Part shown: in pieces, positions 25,196 through 35,016 of the stretch | How positions within the stretch are numbered: position 1 is the stretch's first letter | Layout of the letters: each line of letters opens with the position of its first letter | Assembly (NCBI GenBank): GCA_035504415.1 | Contig: DATJRY010000011.1 | Location: 248,001 to 312,000, forward strand | DNA: 64,000 bases | From: Candidatus Sulfotelmatobacter sp. | Lineage (GTDB): Bacteria; Vulcanimicrobiota; Vulcanimicrobiia; Vulcanimicrobiales; Vulcanimicrobiaceae | Reading direction: 5' to 3' | The notes under the pieces: generated by a model | What the model saw: the letters and a program-made list of their open reading frames with translations, nothing else | Databases searched by the model: none | What the model was told of the DNA's origin: nothing | Program-made: the position numbers and the translations under genes

Positions 25196-28000
25196 TTAGC
25201 GCCCCGTGTGCAGGCGCAGTTGCGCGCGCACGGTGCGCGGCGGGATCGGCAGCAGGTCGGGCAGGTACGTCGTCTGCCCGACCGACGTCGCGGCGACCAG
25301 CGGCTCACCGATGTTCGGCGCGGGCAGGTTGCTGAAGTTGTTGGTGTTGAGCAGGTTCTCGACCGAGATTTGGAACTCGAGCGACTTGTTGATCGGATGC
25401 CGCAGCGTGAGGAACAGCTCCGCGAACGGCGGCTGGTAGAACGGGTTGTTCTTCCCTTCGTAGTCCACCGCCAGGCGCGCCACCGAGCCGTCGCTCCAGG
25501 TATAGCCCAGCGAGCCGAAGCTCTTGAGGTACGGGATGCACGTCGCCAGGCCCGGCGTGAACAGGCCGGTACCGCAGACTTGGACGTTGTTGACCGGGAA
25601 GGCGGGGCTCAAGTTGTACGCGTTGAGCGGGATGCCGCTGAACACCGAGCTGTCGGCCGTTACCGAGACGCTGTATCCCCAACCGACGGGGGGCGCATAG
25701 GTGTACTTGACCGTCGCGATCTTCGCGGTGAGCTCGGCGACGTTGATCGGCAGGAAGATGCCGAGCACGTCGTTGGACGGGTTCGTCGCGCTACCTTGGA
25801 ACTCGCTCACGACCTCCGAGTACTCGAGCTGCTGAAAGACGTCGTGCACGACCGCGTACTCGAGGTCCGCGCTGAGCACGGCGCCGTTCTTGAAGCGATG
25901 GTCGACGCCGCCGGTGAACTCCGAGCTGAACTCGGGCAGCAGCTGCGGGTTCTTCTCGGTGTAGATGCCGGCGGTGTAGGTCGGCGCCGACTGGGCGAAG
26001 GGCTGGTACGCGGGCAATCCGCTGACGTCGCCGGCGAACGGGAAGGTGTGCGAGGTGCCCCACGCCAGGCGGAACGAGTCGTCGGCGCCGGGCCGGAAGA
26101 TCGCCGCCACGTGCGGATCGAACCGCGTCTCCGCGCGTTGCAAGTTGACCAGCGACTCCGCACCGGTCGCCACGTCGACGACGCCTTGCGATCCGGCCAG
26201 CGTCCAGGTCGTGTCGTACAGCCCGGCGTCGAACGTCAGGTTGCGCACGGCGTGGAAATCGCCCGTCAGCGCGAGCGTGGAGAAGCGCGTCCCGGTCAAC
26301 GGGACGGTGACGTTGCCGATCGCGTTGGCGTAGGCGAACGTGCTCTGCCCGTGGAAGTCGTAGGTGAACTGCAGCGTGTCGTCGCCGAACGGGTGGATGT
26401 ACGAGAACGTGTTCCCGTACAGCTTGTCCTGCTCGTAGAACGTGTACGGATACTGGAAGCACTCGATTTGGCCGTTGGGGGTGGTGTAGGTCTGGCCTTT
26501 CGAGTTGGTCGGCTGCGAGTAGCTGAACACCGTGCCCGGCGGACAGGTCCCGCCGACTGCCGTGTACGCGGCCGCATCGGCGTTCGGCGGGCTATAGAAC
26601 GACGGGTAGAAACCCTCGTCGTAGCCGTCGTACGACTCCGGCTGGATGTTGCCGACGTAGGGGCGCAGCAGCAGCGTGTCGTTGCCGATCGAGGTCCGGA
26701 ACTGCGCGGTGTAGAGCTGCTGGGTGTTGGTGATCTGGGTGCCGGGATACCACTGGATGGCGTTGATCGTCTTGCCGGTCAGGTTCGCGTACGCCGGGTT
26801 CCCGCAGATCATCGGGTCGGAGTTGTACATGCACGACTCGATCAGCGTCGGGCCCAGCGCGTTGCCCCAGGCGGTTCCCTGCGGCGAGTAGCCGCCGTAC
26901 GAGCCCAGGAAACCGACGTCGAACGAGGTGCCGGGGCTGAAGTTGTACCGCAGCTTGAGCAGCTGGCCCTTGTCGAACTCCGACCCGCTCTCGTCACCGC
27001 AGAACTGCACGATGCCGGCCGAGGCGCTGGAGTTCGCCACCGAGCCGTAGTCCTCGGACACCGCGCAGCCGTACTTGTGGAAGTACGGTCCGTTGATGCC
27101 CGCGACGCCCGCCGCGACGACGTACTGCAGCCGATCGGCCGCGCCGGTCGCGATCACGTTCGTGTACTGCGAGTTGTAGTTGTCCAGCCCGGTCGTGACC
27201 TGGGCCGTCGTGCGCTGGGTGAAGCCGGGCGTGAGGATGTTGGCCGTGCCGCCGACCGCGAGGTTCGCGAACGGCGTCGTGTTTCCGGGACCCGACTGCG
27301 TCTCGATGCCGCCGACCAGGTAGCTGGGGAACAAGTGGCTGAGCCACACGCCGTACTGCCCGAGCGCGACCGGGTGACCGTCGATCAGCACCTGCGTTTC
27401 GTACGGCTGCAAGCCGCCGACGATGATGGCCGTGTCCTGCTGGCTGCCCAAGTGCTCGATGGTGACGTCGCCCTGGGTCTGCAAGGCGGTGTTGATCTGC
27501 GGGCTGGCGATGTCTTCGAACGTCTGCGCGGGAACGTAGTCGCTGACCGCCGCGCCGGCGTTGATCGTGCTCGCGCCGCGTCCGCTGGTCGAGACGCGGC
27601 CGATCGTGCGCAGCGAGGAGAGGTCGACGCGCGAAAGGGTGACGCTCAGCGGCTGCGACGAGCCGGCCGTCACGGCGACGTCGTTCAGCGTCACCGGTTG
27701 GAAGCCGCCGCGCGTCACCGCGATCGTGTAGATGCCGGGTTTGACGACCAGGACGAAGTCGCCGGTCGGGTCGGTCGTCGCGGTCGCCGTCTGCGGTCCG
27801 CTGGCGGTGACCACCGCGCCCGCCACCGGCGTCCCCGAACCGTCCTTCGCCGTCCCGGTGATGGTAGCGGTCTGCGCGGCCTGCGCGACGAGGGCCGGCG
27901 CGCTCGCCGCCGCGCCGGCGGGAGGCGTCGGTAAGAAAGCCAGCAGAGAGGCGGTGGTAACGGCAAGCGCCCCAGGCCCAAAACGATGTGTCCGCATCAT
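25196..28000 (-). CDS. TonB-dependent receptor with N-terminal carboxypeptidase-regulatory domain
   Basis: A 934-residue outer-membrane protein: signal peptide (to about residue 31), CarboxypepD-reg-like domain (about 44-120, ITGTAKDGSGTPVAGAVVTASG onward), a plug (about 150-270, with DVTIEHLGSQQDTAIIVGGL and VLIDGHPVALGQYG) and a barrel of aromatic strands. The end SVENLLNTNNFSNLPAPN is a typical TonB-receptor C-terminal region, here followed by a longer tail than usual. Ligand unknown; no iron-siderophore genes are near. It diverges from the second receptor gene at 28270, sharing a 269-bp intergenic region, and both share the TxGRxSTSGxG motif. Confidence 0.9.
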   Translation of the reverse strand: MMRTHRFGPGALAVTTASLLAFLPTPPAGAAASAPALVAQAAQTATITGTAKDGSGTPVAGAVVTASGPQTATATTDPTGDFVLVVKPGIYTIAVTRGGFQPVTLNDVAVTAGSSQPLSVTLSRVDLSSLRTIGRVSTSGRGASTINAGAAVSDYVPAQTFEDIASPQINTALQTQGDVTIEHLGSQQDTAIIVGGLQPYETQVLIDGHPVALGQYGVWLSHLFPSYLVGGIETQSGPGNTTPFANLAVGGTANILTPGFTQRTTAQVTTGLDNYNSQYTNVIATGAADRLQYVVAAGVAGINGPYFHKYGCAVSEDYGSVANSSASAGIVQFCGDESGSEFDKGQLLKLRYNFSPGTSFDVGFLGSYGGYSPQGTAWGNALGPTLIESCMYNSDPMICGNPAYANLTGKTINAIQWYPGTQITNTQQLYTAQFRTSIGNDTLLLRPYVGNIQPESYDGYDEGFYPSFYSPPNADAAAYTAVGGTCPPGTVFSYSQPTNSKGQTYTTPNGQIECFQYPYTFYEQDKLYGNTFSYIHPFGDDTLQFTYDFHGQSTFAYANAIGNVTVPLTGTRFSTLALTGDFHAVRNLTFDAGLYDTTWTLAGSQGVVDVATGAESLVNLQRAETRFDPHVAAIFRPGADDSFRLAWGTSHTFPFAGDVSGLPAYQPFAQSAPTYTAGIYTEKNPQLLPEFSSEFTGGVDHRFKNGAVLSADLEYAVVHDVFQQLEYSEVVSEFQGSATNPSNDVLGIFLPINVAELTAKIATVKYTYAPPVGWGYSVSVTADSSVFSGIPLNAYNLSPAFPVNNVQVCGTGLFTPGLATCIPYLKSFGSLGYTWSDGSVARLAVDYEGKNNPFYQPPFAELFLTLRHPINKSLEFQISVENLLNTNNFSNLPAPNIGEPLVAATSVGQTTYLPDLLPIPPRTVRAQLRLHTGR

Positions 28001-28269
28001 CCCTCAACGACGCGCGAGCGATTCAGCATAGGATAGCCAGCTCGCGCTCGTTCGTCATTCGACATTTGGCAAGCGAGAAGACCGCCACCACGGCGGAGGG
28101 TTCACAAGGAATTCTGGGACGAACCTGGCAAGCGCGAGCGGACGAGTGTTCCCTCGGCGGATCGCTGGCCGGACGGCGAGGCGCATAAAGCGACCTTAAC
28201 GCGAGGCTGGTAGCTCTGGGTCGGGGTGTGACTCGACGTTTCCCTTCGTCATTTTGAAAGGACGAACGC

Positions 28270-31200
28270 GTGCGCTATCCCCTCAGCGCAGCGCTGGCTT
28301 GTCTATTCGCCCTCTGCTCGCTTACCGGACCCGTTCGTGCGGCGGTACCGGCGACGCAGGCCGCACAGACGAGCTCCGCGCCAACCATCACCGGGACCGT
28401 CGCCAGCGCGCGCGGCACCGGTCTCGCCGGCGCCGACGTGACCGCCACCGGCCCGGTCACGGTCAGCGCTCAGACCGACGCCGCCGGACACTTCGCGATC
28501 GCGGCACCGCCCGGCTTCTACACCATCACCGTCACCCACGGCGGCTATCAGACCGCATCGACGCAGGTCGCGATCACGGCCGGCGCACCGACCGCGGTCA
28601 ACGTGACGCTGCAAGAGACGACGCTCTCGACGCTGACCACCATCGGCCGCACCTCGACCAGCGGCAGCGGCAATCAAGCCCGCTTCGACATCGGCTCGAG
28701 CGCGCAGGCCACCTTGAGCATGCAGCAGTTCCAGAACCTCGATCAGCCGGCGATCACCAACCTCATCGCGACGCTGCCCGGCATCAACGCCTCCGAGAGC
28801 GCGACCAACGTCAACAACAGCTTCCTCATCCACGGGCTCCTCAACGAGACGAAGGTCACCCTCGACGGTCACCCCGTTTCCTCGGGCGTCTCCGGAACCT
28901 ACACCGCCGACTACACCGGCTCGGGGATCATCGGCGGCGTCGACGTCCTGTACGGCATGGGCCTCAACGGGCCGACGGCCGGGCAGTCTGGCGTCGGCAC
29001 GATCAACTTCCGCACGCCGGACTTCACGGCGCAGGACAGCGGCTTCGTCAAAGCCGGCAAGGACAGCTACAACGGCAGCCTCTACACGATCTTGCTCGAC
29101 CGCAACTTCGACGGCGGCAAGATCTCGATGATCCTGGGGCGCTCGTTCGACGGCTACCGCGGTCCCTCGTACGACCACGACGTGGACGTCATCGACGGCA
29201 CCAACGGGATGAACACCGCGACCACGGTCATCCCGCAGACCTTCAACTACACCGTCCCCTCGTTCACCAACCTCGCGGCGGAGGGGCTGTACGACGCCAG
29301 CAACACGTACGTGCTGACCGACAACTTGGCCAAGCTGCGTTTCTCGTTCTCGGGCGCGACGCAGCTGACGCTCGAGTACGTCGGCTTCTACGGCCAATTC
29401 GATCCGCAAGGCGGCGCGTACGGTCAGTACATCGGCCAGAACACCGTCCCCGAGTGCGTCAACAAGGTCAGCGGCGCGTTCGTCGGCGCCAGCGGCGCCG
29501 GCTGCACGCTAACCTCGATTTATCAAGCGCCCTCGGTTCAAAATCAGATCGGGACGACGCAGGGCTTCTACACGTTCTATCCCGGCTCGGCGGTGCGCTT
29601 CAGCCAGCCCAGCCTGAACGCCGACTTCCGCACCACCATCGGCAACGACACCGTGCTGTTTCGGCCGTACACGGCCGACATCACGCGCAACATCGACGGG
29701 ACCGGCGAATCCGAGGTCCCCGGCGAGGACGGCAACGGCTGGTTCCAGGTGATCAGCGACGCCAACTGCACCGTCCAGTTCTCCGCGCCGACCGCGACCG
29801 GCGGCGCCAAGGGACCGTGCTTCCCCGCCGGCGCCGGGATCAACACGCTGCCGTACGTCAACAATCCCACCGTCCCGCACACCTACGGGACGACGACCAC
29901 GCCGTACACGTGCACCGCGGCGACGCCGTGCTACACGACGGGGACGGCGCAAGACAACGCCGGCCAGTACGGCTACGGCACGCCGTACAGCACCAACGAG
30001 TACGACCACCTCAACGGCTACACGTTCAGCTACATCCACCCGGTCGGCGCCAACACGTATAGCTTCAGCGTCGACCACTTCCTCGACGACACGATCCAGA
30101 TCCTCAACGACACCAGCACACCGCTGGCGGGCTGTACGCCGGTCATCAAGGGCGGCGCGCAGCCGCCGGTCGGCACCATCGGCTATCAGCCGAACTGTCT
30201 GCTGAACTCCACCAACGGCACGGCCGCGACGGCCAGCCTGCCGACGACCGACATCGGCACGCCGGACACGCAGATCTACCAGACCGACATCTCGCTGACC
30301 GGCCAGTTCCAGCTCACCCCCAAGCTCGAGTTCGACTGGGGCAACTACCTCACGACCTACAAGACCAACGTCACCTTCGAGAACCCGGCGATCGTGGCGG
30401 CCTTCCAAGCCGCGTATCCGGGCTCGGCCAACAACGCGTACATCAACGAGCAGCCGGTCGACCCGGTCTCCGAGCTGATCACGAAGTCGCACTACGATCC
30501 GCACTTCGGCTTCGTGTTCCGCCCCGACCGCGACACGGCAGTGCGCCTCAACGGCGGCTCGTCGGTGGTGGTGCCGTACTCGACGCTGATCTCGGGCTAC
30601 ACCACGATCAACGAGGGCGCCTCGTCGACGACCGTCACCGTCAAGAACCCGTTCCTGGAGCCGGAAGAAGTCGTCGGCTACGATCTGGGCAGCGACCGCC
30701 GCCTGTCCAACGGCGCGGTGTTCTCCGGCGATCTGTGGTACGACACCGTGCACAACCCGTGGCTGACCGAAACGACGGTCGAACCGATCGCCTACTGTCA
30801 GCGCATCTCGGGACAGTGCTTCCAGTCGAGCACGCTCAACGGCCCGCAGCGCATCTCGAAGGGCGCGCAGCTGTCCATTACCGACCAGCCACGGTTGGGC
30901 TGGGGCTACTACGGCAACCTGACGCTCGAGCACGTCTACTACGAGAACCTGCCGGCTTCGTACTTCGGCACGGCGACGAAGCAGACGAACATCGACGGCC
31001 TGGAGGCCAACGGCGTTCCGTACGCGACCGCGTACGCGTCGGCACAGTTCGCCTTTCCCCACAACGGCCTGGTGCGACTGGGCGTCGACTACGAAGGCAA
31101 CGACAACGAATACAACGTGCCCGCGTTCTACATCTTCGACATGACCGCGCACGTCGACGTCGGGGCCGGCTTCCAGCTGCAGCTCTCCGGGCAGAACATC

Positions 31201-31362
31201 TTCAACCGGAACTTCGGCAACGATCTGGTGCGCGCCATCGAGTACCAGGGACAGGTCCAGATCGGCTACTCGTCGGTCTCCGGCTACGGCGAAGGCCAAG
31301 TGCTGGGGATCATCGAGCCGCCGTTCCAGACCTTCACGCTCTCGATCAGCCACCACTTCTGA
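28270..31362 (+). CDS. TonB-dependent receptor with N-terminal carboxypeptidase-regulatory domain
   Basis: A 1030-residue homologue of the divergent receptor: signal peptide ending near VRA (1-24), CarboxypepD-reg domain ITGTVASARGTGLAGADVTATG (about 39-110), TTIGRTSTSGSGNQARFDIG, a plug (NLDQPAITNLIATLPGINASES, FLIHGLLNETKVTLDGHPVSSG) and a barrel ending QTFTLSISHHF with the aromatic C-terminal residue required for outer-membrane insertion. The GTG at 28270 follows GAAAGGACGAAC. Ligand not predictable. The preceding 269 bp holds the divergent promoters and no recognisable Fur-type or riboswitch element. Confidence 0.9.
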   Translation: MRYPLSAALACLFALCSLTGPVRAAVPATQAAQTSSAPTITGTVASARGTGLAGADVTATGPVTVSAQTDAAGHFAIAAPPGFYTITVTHGGYQTASTQVAITAGAPTAVNVTLQETTLSTLTTIGRTSTSGSGNQARFDIGSSAQATLSMQQFQNLDQPAITNLIATLPGINASESATNVNNSFLIHGLLNETKVTLDGHPVSSGVSGTYTADYTGSGIIGGVDVLYGMGLNGPTAGQSGVGTINFRTPDFTAQDSGFVKAGKDSYNGSLYTILLDRNFDGGKISMILGRSFDGYRGPSYDHDVDVIDGTNGMNTATTVIPQTFNYTVPSFTNLAAEGLYDASNTYVLTDNLAKLRFSFSGATQLTLEYVGFYGQFDPQGGAYGQYIGQNTVPECVNKVSGAFVGASGAGCTLTSIYQAPSVQNQIGTTQGFYTFYPGSAVRFSQPSLNADFRTTIGNDTVLFRPYTADITRNIDGTGESEVPGEDGNGWFQVISDANCTVQFSAPTATGGAKGPCFPAGAGINTLPYVNNPTVPHTYGTTTTPYTCTAATPCYTTGTAQDNAGQYGYGTPYSTNEYDHLNGYTFSYIHPVGANTYSFSVDHFLDDTIQILNDTSTPLAGCTPVIKGGAQPPVGTIGYQPNCLLNSTNGTAATASLPTTDIGTPDTQIYQTDISLTGQFQLTPKLEFDWGNYLTTYKTNVTFENPAIVAAFQAAYPGSANNAYINEQPVDPVSELITKSHYDPHFGFVFRPDRDTAVRLNGGSSVVVPYSTLISGYTTINEGASSTTVTVKNPFLEPEEVVGYDLGSDRRLSNGAVFSGDLWYDTVHNPWLTETTVEPIAYCQRISGQCFQSSTLNGPQRISKGAQLSITDQPRLGWGYYGNLTLEHVYYENLPASYFGTATKQTNIDGLEANGVPYATAYASAQFAFPHNGLVRLGVDYEGNDNEYNVPAFYIFDMTAHVDVGAGFQLQLSGQNIFNRNFGNDLVRAIEYQGQVQIGYSSVSGYGEGQVLGIIEPPFQTFTLSISHHF

Positions 31363-31562
31363 CCGGCCGTGCGCGCTACTCGATGCGGAAGAGCTCCACG
31401 AACCGATCGAGTAGCGCGCGCTTGCCAAGCCACGGCCCATCGTCCCCCGGCCGTCGTGCCGGGCATGAACGGCATGACGACGAACGCCCTCTTCATGGAC
31501 CCGCCGGCAACGTCGTCGGCCTGCACCATCAACCGCCGATCTTCCCGTGAAAGGCGACAGCT

Positions 31563-32036
31563 ATGAACGAGATCACTCCGTTCCTGTGGTTCGACGACCG
31601 AGCCGAAGAAGCGGTCGCGTTCTACACCTCGGTCTTCCCCAACTCCGGCGTCGACAACGTCGCCCACTACGGCGAAGGCGGTCCGGGCGAAGCGGGCACG
31701 GTGATGTCGATCGAGTTCCACCTCAACGGCAGACCGTTCGTCGCGCTCAACGGCGGCCCGATCTACACGTTCACGCCGGCGATCTCGTTCGCGATCGCGT
31801 GCGAGACGCAGGCCGAAGTCGACCGGCTGTGGGACCGGCTCACCGACGGTGGGCAACCGGTGCAATGCGGGTGGCTCACCGACAAGTTCGGCCTCTCCTG
31901 GCAGGTCGTGCCCAAGCGCTTCTTCGAGCTGATGGACACCGAGGACGCGGACCAGCGTAAGCGGGTCATGGAGGCCATGCTCGAGATGGTGAAGTTCGAC
32001 GTCGCGGCGCTCGAGCGCGCGGCGGTGAACGCCTAG
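31563..32036 (+). CDS. VOC family protein, PhnB-like
   Basis: A 157-residue single-domain protein beginning MNEITPFLWFDDRAEEAVAFYTSVFPNSG, the opening of the PhnB/3-demethylubiquinone methyltransferase-like VOC family, and containing LNGGPIYTFTPAISFAIACE and DRLTDGGQPVQCGWLTDKFGLSWQVVP. Members lack a proven enzyme role. GTGAAAGG precedes the ATG. Its stop overlaps the convergent HxlR gene by four bases. Control by that regulator is possible, but the gene pair is convergent. Confidence 0.85.
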   Translation: MNEITPFLWFDDRAEEAVAFYTSVFPNSGVDNVAHYGEGGPGEAGTVMSIEFHLNGRPFVALNGGPIYTFTPAISFAIACETQAEVDRLWDRLTDGGQPVQCGWLTDKFGLSWQVVPKRFFELMDTEDADQRKRVMEAMLEMVKFDVAALERAAVNA

Positions 32037-32449
32037 CCCGCGCGCGGCGCGCGGCGGGCCGCGCGTTCGGAGTCGAACGCGCGGCGTGCGCCTTGCAGGT
32101 CGCCCAGGTGCACTTCGATCCAGTTGACTAGCGCGCTCACCTGCTCGGCGCAGTCGCGGCCCAGCGGCGTGAGCGCGTAGACCACGTGCGGCGGCACGAC
32201 CGGGAAGCTGGTGCGCCGCACCAGGCCGTCGCGCTCGAGCTCGCGCAGGGTCTGGGCCAGCATCTTCTCGGAGATCCCGCCGATGGCGTCGCGGATCTGC
32301 GAATAGCGCCGCTCGCCGCCCGCGAGCTGCCGCAGCACCAGCGATGCCCACTTGGTCGCCAGCTTGCTGAGCACGTCGCGCGCGACGCAGCTCGCGCTGT
32401 TGCAGTTGCCGAGCCGGTTTCGCTCGAGCGGCTCCTCGGCCGTGGTCAT
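32033..32449 (-). CDS. HxlR family winged-helix regulator
   Basis: A 138-residue protein beginning at ATG 32449 behind GGAGGAGCG. It has the HxlR pattern ARDVLSKLATKWASLVLRQLAGGERRYSQIRDAIGGISEKMLAQTLRELERDGLVRR (about 23-79) and a winged end YALTPLGRDCAEQVSALVNWIEVH. Cys15 and Cys21 sit before the helix, as in thiol- or aldehyde-sensing members. It diverges from the lytic transglycosylase gene, with an imperfect inverted repeat between. Confidence 0.92.
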   Translation of the reverse strand: MTTAEEPLERNRLGNCNSASCVARDVLSKLATKWASLVLRQLAGGERRYSQIRDAIGGISEKMLAQTLRELERDGLVRRTSFPVVPPHVVYALTPLGRDCAEQVSALVNWIEVHLGDLQGARRAFDSERAARRAPRAG

Positions 32450-32478
32450 CGCTCCTCCGTCACGTTCCGCCGGATCGT

Positions 32479-32497
32479 TACTTTCTTTTCGGTAGTA
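32479..32497. promoter_or_regulatory. Possible HxlR operator
   Basis: TACT (32479-32482) and AGTA (32494-32497) form a short inverted repeat in an AT-rich patch 30 bp upstream of the HxlR start. HxlR proteins bind such half sites, but the match is short and may be chance. Confidence 0.3.
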
Positions 32498-32602
32498 TAG
32501 ACGGAGCCGGCCGCTCCGCCAAGGGGGTGGCTTGTGCTCGGTGACACCTTTGCCAAGGCGAGGTGGGGACGGAGCTCCCGTCCAGCCGAACGAGGGAGGC
32601 GT

Positions 32603-33523
32603 ATGGGTTACCCCATGCGGCGTCTTCGCGTCTCCCTCGGGGCGTTCGCAGCGCTGCTCCTGGCCGTGCCCGCGCTCTTCGCGCCGCGCCCCGCTTCGGC
32701 GGAGCTGGTACCGGTCGTCGCGCGCTACTCCTCGGTGTTGGCGTCGGTCAACGGCAACCTGTCGGCGGCCTCGCGGGCGAACATCGCGGAACGGCTGCTG
32801 CTGCTCTCCTCGTACTACCAGGTCGATCCGCGGCTGCTGCTGGCGATCGTCTCGGTCGAGTCGAGCTGGCGTTCGACGGCGGTCTCGCCGGTCGGGGCGA
32901 TGGGCTACGGCCAGCTGATGCCGGCCACCGCCGCCAACCTCAAAGTGCAGTCGCTCGAGCCGTACGAGAACCTCGACGGAACGGCGCGCTATTTGCGCCG
33001 CCTGCTGATGCGGTACGCCGCGCTCAAACCGGAGGCGCGCGTGCGCCTCGCCGTCGCGTCGTACAACGCCGGCCCGTACGCGGTCGACCGCTATCACGGC
33101 GTACCGCCGTACCGGCAGACGCAGGACTACGTCCGTCGCGTGCTCGCCCAGTGGCAGCGTTTCTCGACGCTGCTCGACGCGCCGTCCGAACGCGCCGTCG
33201 CCACGCTCGTCAACCGCGCCGCGACGACGCCGGCGCCGGCCGCGCCGGAGTCTCGGCAGTACGCGCGCGCCCGCTCGCGGACCGACGAGCGCGTCTCGCG
33301 TACGCTCGCGCAGCACGTCCTGCGCCCGAGTCGGCTGGCGGCACCGGCACGTTCGATGATCCACCTCGCCGCGACGTCGATCACGCACGACACGACGCTG
33401 GCCGTAGCGACACCCGAACCGGTTGTCCGCTACGAGCCTTCACACTCGTTCTTCGCGCGCCTGTTGGGTATCAAGCACAAGGTCGTCGCGCCGGCCGTCC
33501 CCGACACCCCGAACGTCTACTGA
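32603..33523 (+). CDS. Lytic transglycosylase, SLT domain
   Basis: ATG 32603 follows GGGAGG by four bases; the 306-residue protein has a signal peptide ending near ASA (about 31). The SLT domain spans about 60-180: IVSVESSWRSTAVSPVGAMGYGQLMPATA with catalytic Glu in SVESSW, and VASYNAGPYAVDRY later. It cleaves peptidoglycan between MurNAc and GlcNAc in the periplasm, forming 1,6-anhydro ends. The C-terminal third is Ala/Arg-rich and low-complexity, perhaps a wall-binding tail. Isolated gene. Confidence 0.92.
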   Translation: MGYPMRRLRVSLGAFAALLLAVPALFAPRPASAELVPVVARYSSVLASVNGNLSAASRANIAERLLLLSSYYQVDPRLLLAIVSVESSWRSTAVSPVGAMGYGQLMPATAANLKVQSLEPYENLDGTARYLRRLLMRYAALKPEARVRLAVASYNAGPYAVDRYHGVPPYRQTQDYVRRVLAQWQRFSTLLDAPSERAVATLVNRAATTPAPAAPESRQYARARSRTDERVSRTLAQHVLRPSRLAAPARSMIHLAATSITHDTTLAVATPEPVVRYEPSHSFFARLLGIKHKVVAPAVPDTPNVY

Positions 33524-33559
33524 CGGGGTAGCCGGTGCTCGCCGTGCAAGAAGCACGGC

Positions 33560-34267
33560 GTGACGCCCGACGATCTGCGCGCCGAGGTCGCGAAACTGCG
33601 CTGGTACCACGGGATGCAGCTTGGCGACGTGCGCACGCCGGGGCAGCGCGACGTCGGCGAGCTGTGCGACTTCCTCCGCCTGCCGGCGGACCTGCGCGGT
33701 CGCCGCGTCCTGGACGTCGGCACGTTCGACGGTGGCCTCGCCTTCGCGTGCGAAGCGCGCGGCGCGGCCGAGGTCGTCGCGCTCGACGTCGTCGAGCACC
33801 CGACGTTCTCGCTCGCCCACGCCGCCCTGCGCTCGCGCGTGCGGTTCGCGGAGGGAAACACGTACGACCTCGATCCTGCGCGGCTGGGGACGTTCGATCT
33901 CGTCATCTACGCCGGCGTGCTCTACCACCTGCGCTATCCGCTGCTGGGGTTGGATCGTCTGCGCGCCGTCGCGACCGGCGAGGTGCACGTCGAGACGCAC
34001 ACCGCGCGCCTGCTCACGCGCCGCCCGGCCGCCGTCTTCTACGAGCGGGACGAGTTGAACGGCGACTACACCAACTGGGTCGGCCCCAACGACGCCGGCG
34101 TGCGCGCGTGGTTCCGCTCGGCCGGCTTCACCATCGAGCGGCTGGGCCACCGGCGCGAGCGGGTCAGCTATCTCGCCCGCGTCGAGGCCGGCCCACCGCC
34201 GATCTTCACACGCGACTGGCCGCAAGCGTACCGCCCGTTCGGCTTCGCGACCGACCCGAACGCCTAG
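33560..34267 (+). CDS. CmoB-like SAM-dependent methyltransferase
   Basis: A 235-residue protein, GTG start. WYHGMQLGDVRTPG at 15-28 is the DUF1698/CmoB-type opening, followed by motif I VLDVGTFDGGLAFACE, VVALDVVEHP and LVIYAGVLYHLRYPLLGLDRL. CmoB itself transfers a carboxymethyl group from carboxy-SAM to wobble uridine in tRNA; this shorter protein lacks the CmoB N-terminal domain and may act on another small molecule. Not in an operon with cmoA. Confidence 0.75.
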   Translation: MTPDDLRAEVAKLRWYHGMQLGDVRTPGQRDVGELCDFLRLPADLRGRRVLDVGTFDGGLAFACEARGAAEVVALDVVEHPTFSLAHAALRSRVRFAEGNTYDLDPARLGTFDLVIYAGVLYHLRYPLLGLDRLRAVATGEVHVETHTARLLTRRPAAVFYERDELNGDYTNWVGPNDAGVRAWFRSAGFTIERLGHRRERVSYLARVEAGPPPIFTRDWPQAYRPFGFATDPNA

Positions 34268-34288
34268 CCGACGGCTCTGCGCTGGACG

Positions 34289-35011
34289 CTATTGGCCGGC
34301 GCTCTCGCCGCCGTCGACGTGTAGGATCTCACCGGTCACGAACGGCGCGGACTCCAGGTAGAGCACGGCACCCACGACGTCCGCGATCTCGGCCATTCTG
34401 CCCAGCGGCTGCAACGTCGTCGCCGGTGTCTGCACCGGGACGGCCTGCTTCGCGCTGTTGGTCGCGCTCGGCGAGACGGCGTTGACGCGAATGCCGCGCG
34501 CTGCGTACTCGAGCGCGAGCGCCCGCGTCGCCGCGGTGAGGCCGCCTTTCGTGAGCGAGGTGAGGACCGCCGGGACCCGGGAGCTGGGATGATCCGCGAC
34601 GCTGGCCGCCATGTTGACGACGTGACCGGCCCGCTGCTCGAGCATCGGGACGATCGCCGCCTGGGTGACGTGAAAGAAACCGCCCAGGTTGGTCGCGACC
34701 AGGTCTGCGAAGTCGGCGTCCTGGTACTCGGTGAAGGGCTTGGACATGAACGCGCCGGCGTTGTTGATGAGCGTGTCGATGCGGCCGAACCGGCGCAGGG
34801 CTCGTTCGACGATGTCCGACGCGGTGGCGCGCAGCGAGATGTCGCCGGCGATCGTGAGGACGTCGGGATCCGTGGACGGCTCGATCGCGCGCGCGTTCGC
34901 GACGACCGCGTAGCCGAGATCGCGAAACGCTTGCACCAGCCCCGCACCGATACCCCGCGACGCGCCCGTGACGATGACGACCTTCCGCTGCGCGTCGTTC
35001 CCCGTAGCCAT
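34289..35011 (-). CDS. Short-chain dehydrogenase/reductase
   Basis: A 240-residue SDR starting at ATG 35011: TGASRGIG (15-22) cofactor motif, NNAGAF, catalytic Ser in AASVADHPSS, and then the unusual feature: the catalytic Tyr of YxxxK is not obvious, since the region reads VLTSLTKGGLTAATRALALEYAARGIRVNAVSP with Lys but Leu or Thr at the Tyr place. End LYLESAPFVTGEILHVDGGESAGQ is typical. It is five bases from the epoxide hydrolase gene. The missing Tyr may mean lost or changed activity. Confidence 0.85.
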   Translation of the reverse strand: MATGNDAQRKVVIVTGASRGIGAGLVQAFRDLGYAVVANARAIEPSTDPDVLTIAGDISLRATASDIVERALRRFGRIDTLINNAGAFMSKPFTEYQDADFADLVATNLGGFFHVTQAAIVPMLEQRAGHVVNMAASVADHPSSRVPAVLTSLTKGGLTAATRALALEYAARGIRVNAVSPSATNSAKQAVPVQTPATTLQPLGRMAEIADVVGAVLYLESAPFVTGEILHVDGGESAGQ

Positions 35012-35016
35012 GGGCC

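Noticed and set aside
25208-27934. Plus-strand frame of 908 codons
   Set aside because: Mirror of the TonB receptor gene; composition Arg/Val/Asp-rich, no signal.
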